DNA of 64,000 nt from Pedobacter sp. D749 (lineage in GTDB: Bacteria > Bacteroidota > Bacteroidia > Sphingobacteriales > Sphingobacteriaceae), in NCBI RefSeq assembly GCF_019317285.1, contig NZ_CP079218.1:1302001-1366000 (forward strand), in the 5' to 3' direction. Position 1 is the stretch's first letter; each line of letters opens with the position of its first letter. A program made the position numbers and the translations under genes. The notes under the pieces are model-generated. The model was not told where the DNA came from. It made no database searches and saw nothing but the letters and a program-made list of their open reading frames with translations. This document shows, piece after piece, positions 47,211-56,998 of this stretch.

Positions 47211-47405
47211 ATTTGAAAAGTTTTAATGAAAAAATTGTTTAACTGGAGCGGTTAATTTTGGGATGAACGATAATATAGCTTTTTATGCCCATATATCCAA
47301 ACCTGTAGTTGAAATGATGAATTTATACGTGATTTTATTACACTGATATGCACTTAGGCGGATTTAGACCTGAGGGAATCAGTTGAGATAAAAACCGATC
47401 ACCAT

Positions 47406-47699
47406 TTAACTTGTGGTGATTTGATTTGCTGCCTTGTTTTCAATCCTCAGTGCTTCAGAGGTAATTAGTATAAAACCGGATATAAGGAGCAAAATAGCCA
47501 AAACCCGGAGGACCTTTTCCGTATTCTTGGTGTTAACCATCCTGTCAGGGCAGGTAAATCTGCTGATCCCTGTCACTTTTCTCCGTTCGTTTCTGCGCCA
47601 TAGCGCAAAGAGGAAAATGAAGGTGCCAAAAACTAGCAGTAAGATGCCGCTAACCAGCGGTATTGTGGTGAAATTGAATGTATCTTGTGTTTCTATCAT
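47406..47699 (-). CDS. Small two-helix membrane protein of unknown function
   Basis: From the ATG at 47699 the protein has 97 residues; the in-frame TTG at 47723 is a weaker start. Helix 1 (IPLVSGILLLVFGTFIFLFA) is followed by a basic loop (WRRNERRKV) and a Cys-containing segment, helix 2 (VLRVLAILLLISGFILI) and a short polar tail. It lies about 195 bases upstream of infC in the same direction. No family was recognised. Confidence 0.6.
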   Translation of the reverse strand: MIETQDTFNFTTIPLVSGILLLVFGTFIFLFALWRRNERRKVTGISRFTCPDRMVNTKNTEKVLRVLAILLLISGFILITSEALRIENKAANQITTS

Positions 47700-48154
47700 A
47701 TAAAATAGACCAACAGGTAGCAAAAAAGTTTAAAATAATATTTTTTTGGCTGTTATACAGGTTGTCTTAAAGGAAAATCCTAACTCAATTTCTACAAATT
47801 CTAATTGCCGGCTTACCAATTTTTTGGTTGAGTCTTCTAAAAAATAAATACGAAGATTAACTTAACTATCTAACTGTTTGAAGAGCCTTATCAAGTATAT
47901 GCCTGGTAGTTTTATACGCCTTCACTACCTTTCAGCTATGCCGTCTGAAACGAAGCAAGTAGCTCTTTCCGATTATTATTCTTTTGCATCAAAATAAGCA
48001 TCACAATAAAATGTAAGCTATTCTGGAGAAAATCCATTAAACTAACTATTTCGTGATTAATATCAGATGATGATTTAATACATTTATGGAATTTTTTATC
48101 GTTGTTTGAGACAATAGATAACGTAAAATTGACTGAAGCAATTAAATAGATTAC
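47700..48154. other. Gene-free interval before the YeeE/YedE pair
   Basis: AT-rich DNA without supported genes. A short minus-strand open stretch around 47870-47940 reads like coding sequence (KVVKAYKTTRHILDKA) but has stops on both sides and could not be identified. Confidence 0.5.
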
Positions 48155-48724
48155 ATGAATATATTAGAGTATTTAAAGCAACCCTGGCCCTGGTACATCG
48201 CCGGTCCGCTAATTGGATTAACGGTGCCCGCACTGTTGATACTCGGCAACAAGTCGTTTGGCATCAGCTCTTCTTTGAGACATATCTGTGCGGCCTGCCT
48301 GCCTGCAAACATCTCTTTTTTTAAGTACGATTGGAAAAAAGAAGCATGGAATTTGTTTTTTGTTTTTGGAATTTTGATAGGTGGTGGCATTGCGATGGGC
48401 ATTCTTTCTAACCCAAACCCTGTTGTTGTTAATCCAAAACTGGCCACGGAGTTAGCAGGTTACGGCATTACCAATTACGATAACTTAATCCCACTAGACA
48501 TTATGAATTGGCCGGCGTTACTTACGTTGAAAGGTTTTCTGCTTATGGTAGCTGGTGGGTTTTTAGTGGGTTTTGGTACACGGTATGCTGGTGGCTGTAC
48601 CAGCGGACACGCCATTATGGGCTTGTCTAATTTGCAATGGCCATCATTAATAGCCACCATTTGTTTTATGGTTGGCGGTTTCATTATGGCCAATTTAATT
48701 TTACCTCACATTTTAGCCCTCTAA
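48155..48724 (+). CDS. YeeE/YedE-family sulfur-compound transporter, first half
   Basis: 189 residues with about five membrane helices. The hallmark [20 protein letters not shown] contains the conserved cysteine of the substrate path. YeeE/YedE proteins carry thiosulfate or related sulfur species into the cell; in many bacteria the transporter is split into two half-size proteins as here. The partner gene starts 8 bases later. It probably works with thiosulfate sulfurtransferases encoded elsewhere. Confidence 0.9.
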   Translation: MNILEYLKQPWPWYIAGPLIGLTVPALLILGNKSFGISSSLRHICAACLPANISFFKYDWKKEAWNLFFVFGILIGGGIAMGILSNPNPVVVNPKLATELAGYGITNYDNLIPLDIMNWPALLTLKGFLLMVAGGFLVGFGTRYAGGCTSGHAIMGLSNLQWPSLIATICFMVGGFIMANLILPHILAL

Positions 48725-48732
48725 AAATCATC

Positions 48733-49227
48733 ATGGTACAACATAAAAACACAGATTTTGAAACCCAGACTTTAGATGCGGTGTGCGTAAACGAAGGTCA
48801 ATTAACACCCAAATGGTATCACAACATCAAATACCTGATTGTGGGGGTATTGTTTGGTATTGTCTTCGTTAAATCAGAAGTGGTAAGCTGGTTTCGGATC
48901 CAGGAGATGTTTCGCTTTCAATCGTTTCACATGTATGGCATTATTGGGAGTGCCATAGTGGTAGGGATGATCTCTGTTTGGTTGATCAAAAAGTTCAATA
49001 TTAAAACCATTCATGGCGAAAGGATCGAATTTCATCCGAAGACTTTCAATAAAGGCCAGATATATGGCGGCTTGCTATTCGGCTTAGGTTGGGCAACTAC
49101 AGGAGCATGTCCGGGGCCACTTTTTGCACAAATTGGCACGGGTGCAACGGTTATTTTTGTTACGCTTTTAAGTGCTATTGCAGGTACCTGGGTGTATGGA
49201 CTACTCAGAGACAGGTTGCCGCATTAA
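48733..49227 (+). CDS. YeeE/YedE-family sulfur-compound transporter, second half (DUF6691)
   Basis: 164 residues from the ATG at 48733; an in-frame ATG at 48637 lies inside the previous gene. It has about four helices and the second conserved cysteine in GLGWATTGACPGPLFAQIGT. It pairs with the preceding half to form the complete channel. The N-terminal 30 residues are polar and cytoplasmic (VQHKNTDFETQTLDAVCVNE). It is the last gene of the two-gene operon. Confidence 0.9.
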   Translation: MVQHKNTDFETQTLDAVCVNEGQLTPKWYHNIKYLIVGVLFGIVFVKSEVVSWFRIQEMFRFQSFHMYGIIGSAIVVGMISVWLIKKFNIKTIHGERIEFHPKTFNKGQIYGGLLFGLGWATTGACPGPLFAQIGTGATVIFVTLLSAIAGTWVYGLLRDRLPH

Positions 49228-49364
49228 TTTATCTATGTGATAAGAAACAGGTTGTTACTTATGTACATAATTGCCTACCCTTTCTATTCTTTATTGATGT
49301 AGATCTTTCTAAGTGTGAATCCCAAATCGTTGCATTAGTTAAGTTTAGTAAAGAGATTTCACCA

Positions 49365-49542
49365 AACTGATGCAGGGAAATCCGGATCCGTTTATCGATG
49401 AGATCGCAGGTTAATGGCTTTTGCTAAACGGCTGGGCTTATCAGCTTTTGTCTCAAAAAATACAAGTATTTATAAATGCGATTCTGCTGTTATTTTGAAC
49501 AGTTAGCGATGTAACCAGAAAGAAGCCTGTCCGAAAAATCGA
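49365..49542 (+). pseudogene. Shrunken decayed copy of the serine hydrolase gene 3' part and its downstream DNA
   Basis: Bases 49365-49412 match 40662-40709 (CTGATGCAGGGAAA, GATGAGATCGC). Then 26 bases are missing between two GGTTA direct repeats. Text then jumps to 40737 (ATGGCTTT), again to 40865 (GCTAAACGGCTGGG, TATCAGCTTTTGTCTCAAAA) and finally to the downstream flank at about 41286-41372. Order and strand are conserved, so it is one duplicated segment that lost internal pieces. It cannot encode protein. Confidence 0.75.
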
Positions 49543-49629
49543 ACAGGTCATTTTTTATTCACCTGGTTGGGAATGAAATCCTGCTGTCTGAATCCATCAT
49601 GACTATCATGCTGTAACCGGTAATAAACT

Positions 49630-50901
49630 TTAATAAGAAACGAGCGTAGTAACGCTGGATGCCGCCAGGTTTATGCCAAAACTACCGCCTGATACAGCGA
49701 AGTTGTTTGAGCTAAGATTGGCCGAGCTGGTTGTGAAATAGCGGTTAAATCCGCCCACTGTTATTCCTGAATAACTGAAAGTTTGATTGGTGACTGATGG
49801 ATTTTGGTTTACAATAACCAATACTAGTTTTGTGCCACTTTTATAAGCAGTAACATAAACACCTGTACTGGGGTTTGATGTACAGCTGATTTTGGTATAT
49901 CCGGGACGGACATACCTCGCGTAATGTGCCATGATATAGCCAACTTTTTGAATATTGCCGCTTTCACTGATTGGGCCGTAACTTCTTCTGATGTACCACC
50001 ATACATAGGCACTCCATCCGGAATTCATACAGTCGTGTATTTCTTTGGCAGCAGTCATGGCATTTGACCAGTCGTCTCCACTGATATTTGAATTTGTATA
50101 ATGTTCTGTCATCCATACGGGTTTACCAACGTTGCCCAGGTTGTAAGGGGTCTTACCATATATATGTCCGCAAACGAAGCTGGTTTTAGATTTTGCTGTG
50201 GCATTGCTTAGGTAAGTGTTAATGTAGGTTTGATTCATCTGGAAGGGTTCTGGTGCCATAATCGGGGCACCACAATTGCTGCCCTGGGCAGCAACAAAGT
50301 CTGCTACTTCAGGAGCGGTGAGTTCCATAGATTCGTAATTAACCTTATAATCTGGTTCATTTGTAGGACTAATCGCAGCAAGCCCGCCAACTGCGGTGTT
50401 AAATGCACTTAAATGTGCAGCATAACTTGCGTAAGATGCTGTTTTTATTTTGCCGCCTACAATACTTCCGTTGGTCTTCATTGATGCAGGTGCTGACCAG
50501 GCGGAGGCAATCGCTGAGCCGCCGAACGACTTGCAGGCATCTATGGTCGCTTTTTCAGCGGCAAATTCTGAACTGGAATTGGGAACCCGAACCCGAACGA
50601 TGCTAAGTCCGATGCCACTTGTAGGTGAGAACGCGGTATTTCTTTGGGTGCTTGTCAGGTCGCCGGTCCAGGCAACGATATTTGCTCCGCCAAAACCCTT
50701 GATGGTTTGTTGAACAGTTGAAGCATCAATTTGTGCTATGCCCTGAACGGCCAAAGCAGCTGTGGCTCCACCCAGGGAGTCAGGTTTCATAGCGGCTAAT
50801 GTTTGCTGAGTTAATTTTGGATCTGAAGTGTTGATCTCGTTTTTAGAACAGCCCGCAAACAATAGCGCTGATGCGAGCGCGCATAATAGTGTTTTTTTCA
50901 T
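49630..50901 (-). CDS. GH30 glucuronoxylanase-type lipoprotein
   Basis: 423 residues with lipobox FAGC (Cys18). It has the GH30 layout: QTIKGFGGANIVAWTG at the barrel start, acid/base Glu182 (SPTNEPDYK) and nucleophile Glu266 (VWMTEHYTNS). The block YVWWYIRRSYGPISESG carries the arginine that in subfamily 8 enzymes contacts the glucuronic acid branch. A C-terminal beta-sandwich (about 345-423) completes the fold. It should cut glucuronoxylan next to methylglucuronic acid substituents. It is a single gene; the surroundings contain a pectate lyase but no SusC/SusD. Confidence 0.9.
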   Translation of the reverse strand: MKKTLLCALASALLFAGCSKNEINTSDPKLTQQTLAAMKPDSLGGATAALAVQGIAQIDASTVQQTIKGFGGANIVAWTGDLTSTQRNTAFSPTSGIGLSIVRVRVPNSSSEFAAEKATIDACKSFGGSAIASAWSAPASMKTNGSIVGGKIKTASYASYAAHLSAFNTAVGGLAAISPTNEPDYKVNYESMELTAPEVADFVAAQGSNCGAPIMAPEPFQMNQTYINTYLSNATAKSKTSFVCGHIYGKTPYNLGNVGKPVWMTEHYTNSNISGDDWSNAMTAAKEIHDCMNSGWSAYVWWYIRRSYGPISESGNIQKVGYIMAHYARYVRPGYTKISCTSNPSTGVYVTAYKSGTKLVLVIVNQNPSVTNQTFSYSGITVGGFNRYFTTSSANLSSNNFAVSGGSFGINLAASSVTTLVSY

Positions 50902-51175
50902 AATTAAATTCGGTTAGATGTTTAATTGTCAATTTTAACCAACCTGACGATTTTTAAATGCGTCAAATAGTTTTTTTTAAGGAAGAGATGTTGAAAACAA
51001 CTATAACAGGTTTTATATTATGATTAGTTTTAATCCTGCAGCCGCTCAAAAAAGGCTTAGCGTACAAAACTATCCTGGCAATTATAAAGATCAGAAGTCT
51101 GATAAAAGCTGCAGTCAGTTGGGTTTTATAAACATGCTGCAGCTAATATTATGCTGGTGGTTAAATTTATCGGGG

Positions 51176-53131
51176 TTACTTTTTAGACTCAAAACCATAC
51201 AAACCATTTTGGTAGAGGTATGATGCCATCTGGTAATTGGATATAGCCTCATTAATCAATTTCTGATCTGCTGGTATGGCTACAGCATTTCCATTAATAA
51301 AATCGGGTTTGTAAGTAGCCGCTTTTTTATTCGGATCGAGAATAACCAGTTTATTATTTTTAATGTAACCTAAACTCTGGTAAGTGCTTATAAATGCCCT
51401 TTCTTCGCTATCTTTCATTCTAAATACATCCTGGCCAAAAAACTTACTGTCGTAGCTGAAATTCAGGTAGCCCAAAATGGTTGGGCCGATATCAATCTGT
51501 GCGGTAAGTTTTCCGAATTTGCCTGGTGCAATGTGTCCTGGGCTGTAAAAAATCATGGGAATATGATATTTATCTACCGGTAGCTGTACTTTACCAGCAC
51601 TAGAAGCACAGTGATCAGCTACAATAACAAACAAGGTGTTCGCAAACCAGGGTTTTTGTTTTGCTTCGCGAATAAACTTGCCGATAGCGTAATCAGTATA
51701 TTTAACTGCTCCCTCTCTGCCGGTGTGCGATGGAATATCAATCCTTCCTTCAGGATAGGTATAAGGGCGGTGGTTAGAAACCGTCATAATCTGTGCGAAG
51801 AAAGGTTTCTTGTTTTTATAATCCTTATCCAGCTCCCGTAACGATAGTGTAAATAAATCTTCATCAGCAACCCCCCAAATATTCGAATAATGGATTTCTG
51901 AATCCTGAAGTGAACTTCTGTCCGTTACCTGATAACCATTATTAGAAAAAAACTCGTTCATATTATCGAAATACCCATAACCACCATAAATAAACCTGCT
52001 GTTGTAGCCTTTAGAACGAAATATGCTGCCTAAGGTGAACAGGTTTTTATTATCCGGACGTTTAACAATCGATTGCCCGGGAGTAGGTGGGATGCAAAGT
52101 GAAAGTGCTTCCAGACCACGCACGGTACGCGTTCCCGAAGCATATAAATTGTTGAATAACAAACCTTCTTTTGCTAACGAATCCAGCTGTGGCGTAATGT
52201 GTTGCGTATTGCCAAATGCACTCAAAAACTCAGCACTTAAACTTTCTACACTGATCAGTACCACATTCATTTTGTTTTCAGTACCTGTGTTACTGATGGT
52301 TCTGGATGTATTTTTAAATGCTCCGTTTTTGGAAGTTGAATCTTGTTGCAGTAAATGACTCAGAATAGCTGCTGCATTGTTAATCGGTAGCGTTTTATAA
52401 AAAGTATTATAATCCAATTGATTGTTCCAGAAGGCAAATCCAAAATCGTACATACCATTACCCGAAAGCTCATTTACATATTGATTTTTGCTGTAATACT
52501 TCCATTTATGGCTTACCCCAAAATAAGTAAGCACAGGAAGGCACAAAAGAATCAGGGCAATTATACTGCGTTTGCCGAAACTGGTTTTATGGGTTGTAGA
52601 GGAGGTAATGAAATTTCTTAAGCAATAAACAATTAGCAATGTGGCAATAACCAGGCCTACCATAATACTGTTAATGGGGTAAGATTGGCGGATATTTCCA
52701 ATAACTTCTGTGGTATACACCAGGTAATCGACCGCTATGAAATTATAACGAACCGAAAATTCTTCCCAGAAAAACCATTCTGAGATGGCATTGAAAATAA
52801 GGGTAAAAACAACAAAGAAAAAGTAGATGAACAACAATATCCTGTTGAATTTGCTGGTGTACCATTTGGAAGGGAATATCCATAAGTAAATTACAATTGG
52901 AATTACCGCAAAAGACGCAGCCGCAAGGTCGTAAAATAGACCAACAACCAGAATTTTAAGGAGATTCAAGATCGACCAATCAACAGCAGATGCACTATAA
53001 ATTAATAGGGCCACTCTAGTAATCAATGAAATGCTGCACAATAGTGCGACAACTAAAAAGACTGGTCCAAACCTGTGGTTTAGTACCCTATTTGTTTTTT
53101 CTTTAATGCTCATAATTAATGATGGATCCAA
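51176..53131 (-). CDS. LTA-synthase-family membrane sulfatase (phosphoglycerol transferase-like)
   Basis: 651 residues. Five N-terminal membrane helices (within about 20-200) are followed by an extracytoplasmic alkaline-phosphatase/sulfatase-fold domain. Metal-site regions: VVLISVESLSAEFLSAFG (Glu), ASGTRTVRGLEALSLCIPP (Thr nucleophile), WGVADEDLF and FVIVADHCASS (Asp, His). Family members transfer phosphoglycerol or phosphoethanolamine to glycans or lipids. Bacteroidota lack LTA, so the acceptor is probably another envelope glycan. ATGs at 53131 and 53113 are both possible. It is monocistronic. Confidence 0.88.
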   Translation of the reverse strand: MDPSLIMSIKEKTNRVLNHRFGPVFLVVALLCSISLITRVALLIYSASAVDWSILNLLKILVVGLFYDLAAASFAVIPIVIYLWIFPSKWYTSKFNRILLFIYFFFVVFTLIFNAISEWFFWEEFSVRYNFIAVDYLVYTTEVIGNIRQSYPINSIMVGLVIATLLIVYCLRNFITSSTTHKTSFGKRSIIALILLCLPVLTYFGVSHKWKYYSKNQYVNELSGNGMYDFGFAFWNNQLDYNTFYKTLPINNAAAILSHLLQQDSTSKNGAFKNTSRTISNTGTENKMNVVLISVESLSAEFLSAFGNTQHITPQLDSLAKEGLLFNNLYASGTRTVRGLEALSLCIPPTPGQSIVKRPDNKNLFTLGSIFRSKGYNSRFIYGGYGYFDNMNEFFSNNGYQVTDRSSLQDSEIHYSNIWGVADEDLFTLSLRELDKDYKNKKPFFAQIMTVSNHRPYTYPEGRIDIPSHTGREGAVKYTDYAIGKFIREAKQKPWFANTLFVIVADHCASSAGKVQLPVDKYHIPMIFYSPGHIAPGKFGKLTAQIDIGPTILGYLNFSYDSKFFGQDVFRMKDSEERAFISTYQSLGYIKNNKLVILDPNKKAATYKPDFINGNAVAIPADQKLINEAISNYQMASYLYQNGLYGFESKK

Positions 53132-53680
53132 AGCTTAAATTTTACTTGCCAGGTATTAAGTAATTTGGCGAAGGTAGTTTTCAATTCTGAAGAAATCCTG
53201 AAGGTTTGGTTAGGCTTAAAGGTATTATTAAAGTATTATACTTAATAATTTATTAATCTTATTTTAATCTGGGGTGTGATCCAGGGAAATCGCTTTTAAC
53301 ATTTCTCTGATAATTCTTCTTCTTTCTGCGCATGCCTAAGCGTTATGTTTGGCACGGAAGCACGAAAAATACGGAAAGACTTTAATTTCCTCCGTGATTT
53401 CTGTGTTTCCGTGGCTAATTAATTTCTGCACATGTTTTAAAAGCAATTTCCCTTTGGTATGCTCAATTACCACGCTACTTTCTATTGTTAAACTTATTCC
53501 TATAATACAGGTATAAAAGCGTAACCGTTACGATGGACTTTCGATGCACTTAAGCCGGGGTTTCGTCGGACTTATGACAATTGTATCCGAATAAAAGCCG
53601 GCTTAAGTCAGAAATAAATACAGCTTATTTGTTTATTAATCAGTAATTTACTATGTTGTATAGCCTAAGCTAATGCAATC
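53132..53680. other. Gene-free interval with a structured inverted repeat
   Basis: No gene is supported. It contains CCGTG/TTTCCG-rich words around 53340-53425 (related in style to 25035-25130) and the inverted repeat at 53548-53608. Confidence 0.55.
53548..53608. repeat. 11-bp inverted repeat with inner stem
   Basis: ACTTAAGCCGG (53548-53558) and CCGGCTTAAGT (53598-53608) are perfect complements around a 39-base loop that itself contains TCGGA / TCCGA. It ends 72 bases before the DUF6266 gene and may be a leader structure or a repeat. Confidence 0.5.
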
Positions 53681-54319
53681 ATGGGAAAAATAGAAAACGG
53701 AATTAATGGCGGCTTCACCGGGACAGTAGGTGCCGTGACCGGTTATTACCTGAACGGGAAATGGGTCATCAGGAGCAAACGCAAAAAATCCATCACAAAC
53801 AAAACCGGTAGTGCTGATCAAAAGGCCAGCAGATCCCGTTTTACCATGATGCAGACCTTCTTAAGCCCTATGGTTGCTTTTATCAGGATTGGTTTTAACC
53901 TGGAATCGAAAAAACGCATGATGACCGCCCATAATGTTGCAAAATCGTATAATATGCTAAATGCACAAAATATTGCCGGCGAAATCGACTATGCCTCGAT
54001 ACGTTTAAGCTTTGGAAATGCCAGCGGAGCCGAAGGTGTTCAACTGGAGAAGGATGATGCAGGCGTATATTTCAGCTGGATTGATAATTCAAATGGCAAT
54101 AATACAAGGAAATATGATCAGGTAATGCTGATGGCGTATGATGTGGACAATAAAACGGCTGTATTCGAAACAGGCGGTGCCAGGCGATTTAAAGAAAGGG
54201 ATACCCTGGCGCTACCCTCCTTTTATAAGGGCAGGACCTTCCATACCTGGATTGCTTTCATTGCAGACGATAGAATGGAAATATCGATGAGCAGCTATTG
54301 TGGCAGTTTCGTTTTTTAA
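53681..54319 (+). CDS. DUF6266 family protein
   Basis: 212 residues. The start MGKIENGINGGFTGTVGAVT, then RSKRKKSITNKTGSADQKAS and FLSPMVAFIRIGFNLESKKR are typical of this family, which is found almost only in Bacteroidota and often in many copies per genome. The C-terminal half is beta-rich (VYFSWIDNSNGNNTRKYDQV, TFHTWIAFIADDRM). No signal peptide. The function is unknown; some members are found near secretion or contractile-system genes, which are not seen here. Confidence 0.88.
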   Translation: MGKIENGINGGFTGTVGAVTGYYLNGKWVIRSKRKKSITNKTGSADQKASRSRFTMMQTFLSPMVAFIRIGFNLESKKRMMTAHNVAKSYNMLNAQNIAGEIDYASIRLSFGNASGAEGVQLEKDDAGVYFSWIDNSNGNNTRKYDQVMLMAYDVDNKTAVFETGGARRFKERDTLALPSFYKGRTFHTWIAFIADDRMEISMSSYCGSFVF

Positions 54320-54390
54320 TAGTGGTAATAACCTGAGTTCGATTAATATTTACAGCAATTATCTGCTTTTTATCGTTCTAGGCTAGGCGT

Positions 54391-54526
54391 CACGTCATGC
54401 TGAATTTATTTTACAAGTAGAGATGATGTTTTCAATTGCCTTTTAGCAACTTCGTGGTCAGCATCTTATTTGCAGGAAAGGCCCTGAAATGAATCCGATA
54501 CCTATCGGATCAGGGTGACGACCCGT
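54391..54526 (+). repeat. Remains of a dispersed CGTCATGCTGAA-type repeat
   Basis: It begins CGTCATGCTGAA and ends GATCAGGGTGACG with two internal AT-rich segments. The opening word also occurs at 56825-56836. Such composite hairpin repeats lie between genes and carry no ORF. The boundaries are approximate. Confidence 0.45.
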
Positions 54527-54605
54527 TTATGCAAAATGTTTATACAGAACAATAAATGAGCATTATTAATCGAACTGAGGTTAATAATTTAATTTATCTG
54601 TCAAA

Positions 54606-54795
54606 TTAACACTCAAAACTAAGCCCGTCATAAGCCAGCCTGATGTTCGGTGGTAAGTCATTTGTGCGCCAACCCTTTGTGCAAATTCAATTGCCTCATT
54701 TAAGGTGAAATGAGAGATGTGCGGCTCTTTTTGCAAAGCATTTAATACCAATATCTTTGTTCCTTTTATTTTTTCAAAACTTTGCTCCGATATCG
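54606..54795 (-). pseudogene. Remnant of an MBL-fold metallo-hydrolase (PhnP/RNase Z-like C-terminus)
   Basis: Read on the minus strand, bases about 54790-54650 encode ISEQSFEKIKGTKILVLN, LQKEPHISHFTLNEAIEFAQ and RVGAQMTY, the typical end part of Bacteroidota PhnP-like MBL hydrolases. The expected THISH-type metal motif is missing. In a second frame the text continues LPPNIRLAYDGLSFEC and stops at 54606, which is the normal family C-terminus. A deletion of about 15 codons with a frame change therefore lies near 54645. Upstream of 54795 no further part is found. Confidence 0.7.
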
Positions 54796-54875
54796 TTTAA
54801 TTTACTGGAATGGTAATCGTATTTTTAATTTTCAGGTTTTAATGATTACTTTATGTTTAACGAAATAATTAACCA

Positions 54876-55553
54876 ATGAAAATTTTAGTCATTGAGGATG
54901 AACAGGCTTTATTAGAAAGTATCCTTGCTTATTTTACAGGCGAGGGCAACATTTGCGAGCATGCTTCAGATTTTGCCGCTGCCAATGAAAAAATATCACT
55001 TTATAGCTATGATTGTATTCTTTTGGATCTAGGTTTGCCCGGTGGGGAAGGACTGGAACTGTTAACCAAGCTTAAACAACTAAAAAAAAGAGATGGAGTA
55101 TTAATTATTTCTGCACGCCACTCTTTAGATGATAAATTGATGGGGCTGGATCTTGGTGCAGATGATTACTTGGTTAAGCCTTTTCATTTGTCAGAGCTTA
55201 AAGCGCGTGTAAGTGCTATTATCCGCAGAAAAAATTTTGACGGCAACAATGTTATTCTTTTCAACGAGATAACCATTGATGTTTCAGCAATGAAAATTAC
55301 CGTTAAAGGCAATCAGGCATTCCTCACCAAAAAAGAGTTCGACCTGTTGGTGTATTTTCTTTCTAACCGTAATAAAGTGGTCACTAAAAATGCAATGGCC
55401 GAGCATCTTTGGGGCGATGAAATGGACCTGTCGGATGATTTCGACTTTATTTATACTCACGTTAAAAATCTCCGTAAAAAACTGCTCGAAGCCGGAGCAG
55501 CAGATTATCTTCGTTCTGTTTATGGGATAGGCTATAAATTTGGCGATATATGA
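54876..55553 (+). CDS. OmpR-family response regulator
   Basis: 225 residues. The receiver has Glu7-Asp8, phosphoacceptor Asp51 (YDCILLDLGLPGGEG), and Lys in DDYLVKPFHL. The winged-helix domain (about 125-223) includes FLTKKEFDLLVYFLSNRNKV and HVKNLRKKLLEAG. The stop codon overlaps the kinase gene by four bases, so the two are translationally coupled. It probably controls the PAP2 and efflux genes downstream. Confidence 0.95.
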   Translation: MKILVIEDEQALLESILAYFTGEGNICEHASDFAAANEKISLYSYDCILLDLGLPGGEGLELLTKLKQLKKRDGVLIISARHSLDDKLMGLDLGADDYLVKPFHLSELKARVSAIIRRKNFDGNNVILFNEITIDVSAMKITVKGNQAFLTKKEFDLLVYFLSNRNKVVTKNAMAEHLWGDEMDLSDDFDFIYTHVKNLRKKLLEAGAADYLRSVYGIGYKFGDI

Positions 55554-56803
55554 AACTCTCCAACCGTTACAATAAGGCAAATATTTTAACCTCTATCTTT
55601 GTATTAATCATTACGGGCATTATTTACTACGTTGTAATCCATTTTATTTTAACCGAAAAATTAGATCGCGATTTAGCTGTTGAAGAAAATGAAATTAACC
55701 AGTATGTAAACACTTTCCATAAACTCCCTTTACCTGCAAGCTATCTCGATCAACAGATATCATATAAAACCCTAAACGGAATTAATTCAGAAAGAGAATT
55801 TCTAAATACCATTTATTTTAACCCGAAAGAACGTGAAAACGAACCTGGGCGGAGTCTCGTCACCGTTGTACATTTAGATGGTAAAACCATAGCGGTAACC
55901 ATAACCAAATCGAGGGTAGAATCAGAAAACCTGATTAGGATCATTCTTTTAATAACGCTCGGAATTACGGTTGTTTTGCTTTTATCCTTATTGCTGATCA
56001 ACAGGTTTGTACTGAACAGGCTTTGGCGTCCCTTTTATTCTATTTTGAGCCGGATGAAAGCTTTCGAAGTAACCCGAATGGATACTATTGAACAAGAGCC
56101 AACTAAAATTGATGAGTTTAACGAGCTTAATAAGTCTGTAAATGCCATGGCCGAAAGGGTAAGGCAAGACTATAAGGAACTAAAAAGTTTTACTGATAAT
56201 GCCTCGCACGAAATGATGACTCCATTAGCCGTAATTAATTCTAAATTAGATTCTTTGCTGCAAACAGAGTCGTTTACCGAGCAGCAGGGCGCATTATTGG
56301 AAGATATTTATCATGCCACGGGCAAATTATCAAGATTGCATCAATCGCTATTATTGTTGGCCAAAATTGAAAATAACCTGATTCCCGATTTTCAGCATAT
56401 CGAACTTAAAGAAATAGTAGAGGCGAAGACTCGCCAGTTTCAAGAGTTATTGGAAAAAGACGGACTGATCCTGACAGAAGATCTTGCCCCGGTTGAGGTT
56501 AAAATGAGCCGTTACCTGGCAGATATTCTGTTGAACAATCTTTTTAGTAATGCGGTACGGCATAATGTAAGTGGTGGGTACATTCATGTTAAACTTGATC
56601 AGCAGGGCTTAATCATTTCCAATTCTGGAAACCCAGGTCATCTGCAAACCAAAATCTTCGATCGCTTTTCAAAAGCTATAGATTCTGAAGGCATGGGGCT
56701 GGGGTTAGCCATAACCAAACAGATCTGTAACCTTTATGGCTTTCGCATCGGTTATCACGAAGAAAGTGGTGAACATGTTTTTACAGTCTATTTTGGTGGT
56801 TAA
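55550..56803 (+). CDS. Sensor histidine kinase (HisKA type), partner of the OmpR-type regulator
   Basis: 417 residues. TM1 (about 12-34) and TM2 (about 128-151) enclose an extracytoplasmic sensor of about 90 residues. A HAMP-like linker follows, then the phosphorylation site His220 (DNASHEMMTPLAVINSKL), and an ATPase domain with NNLFSNAVRHN (N box), ISNSGNPG and GMGLGLAITKQIC (G2). It overlaps the regulator gene by four bases. The signal is unknown; small QseC/CusS-like sensors in this position usually respond to metals, lipids or drugs. Confidence 0.94.
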   Translation: MKLSNRYNKANILTSIFVLIITGIIYYVVIHFILTEKLDRDLAVEENEINQYVNTFHKLPLPASYLDQQISYKTLNGINSEREFLNTIYFNPKERENEPGRSLVTVVHLDGKTIAVTITKSRVESENLIRIILLITLGITVVLLLSLLLINRFVLNRLWRPFYSILSRMKAFEVTRMDTIEQEPTKIDEFNELNKSVNAMAERVRQDYKELKSFTDNASHEMMTPLAVINSKLDSLLQTESFTEQQGALLEDIYHATGKLSRLHQSLLLLAKIENNLIPDFQHIELKEIVEAKTRQFQELLEKDGLILTEDLAPVEVKMSRYLADILLNNLFSNAVRHNVSGGYIHVKLDQQGLIISNSGNPGHLQTKIFDRFSKAIDSEGMGLGLAITKQICNLYGFRIGYHEESGEHVFTVYFGG

Positions 56804-56998
56804 TGTGTTCGTTTTTTACACATCGTCATGCTGAACCTGTTTCACTGTTGTCTGATAAAAATTTGATGTGGTGATGGGTGTTACCACCTGTCATTATCGA
56901 ATTACTCATTACGAATCTGATTTAAAAAATAGTTTCGTTCACCCATATCTTCAGAATTTCTCCATAATTCAATCATATTTTTGATTAAAAGTTAAACT

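Noticed and set aside
47870..47940. Short minus-strand open stretch upstream of the YeeE pair
   Set aside because: It is flanked by stops and too short to identify.
51020..51223. A 67-residue frame in the gap beside the GH30 gene
   Set aside because: It overlaps the end of the sulfatase gene, has no recognisable features and no start context.
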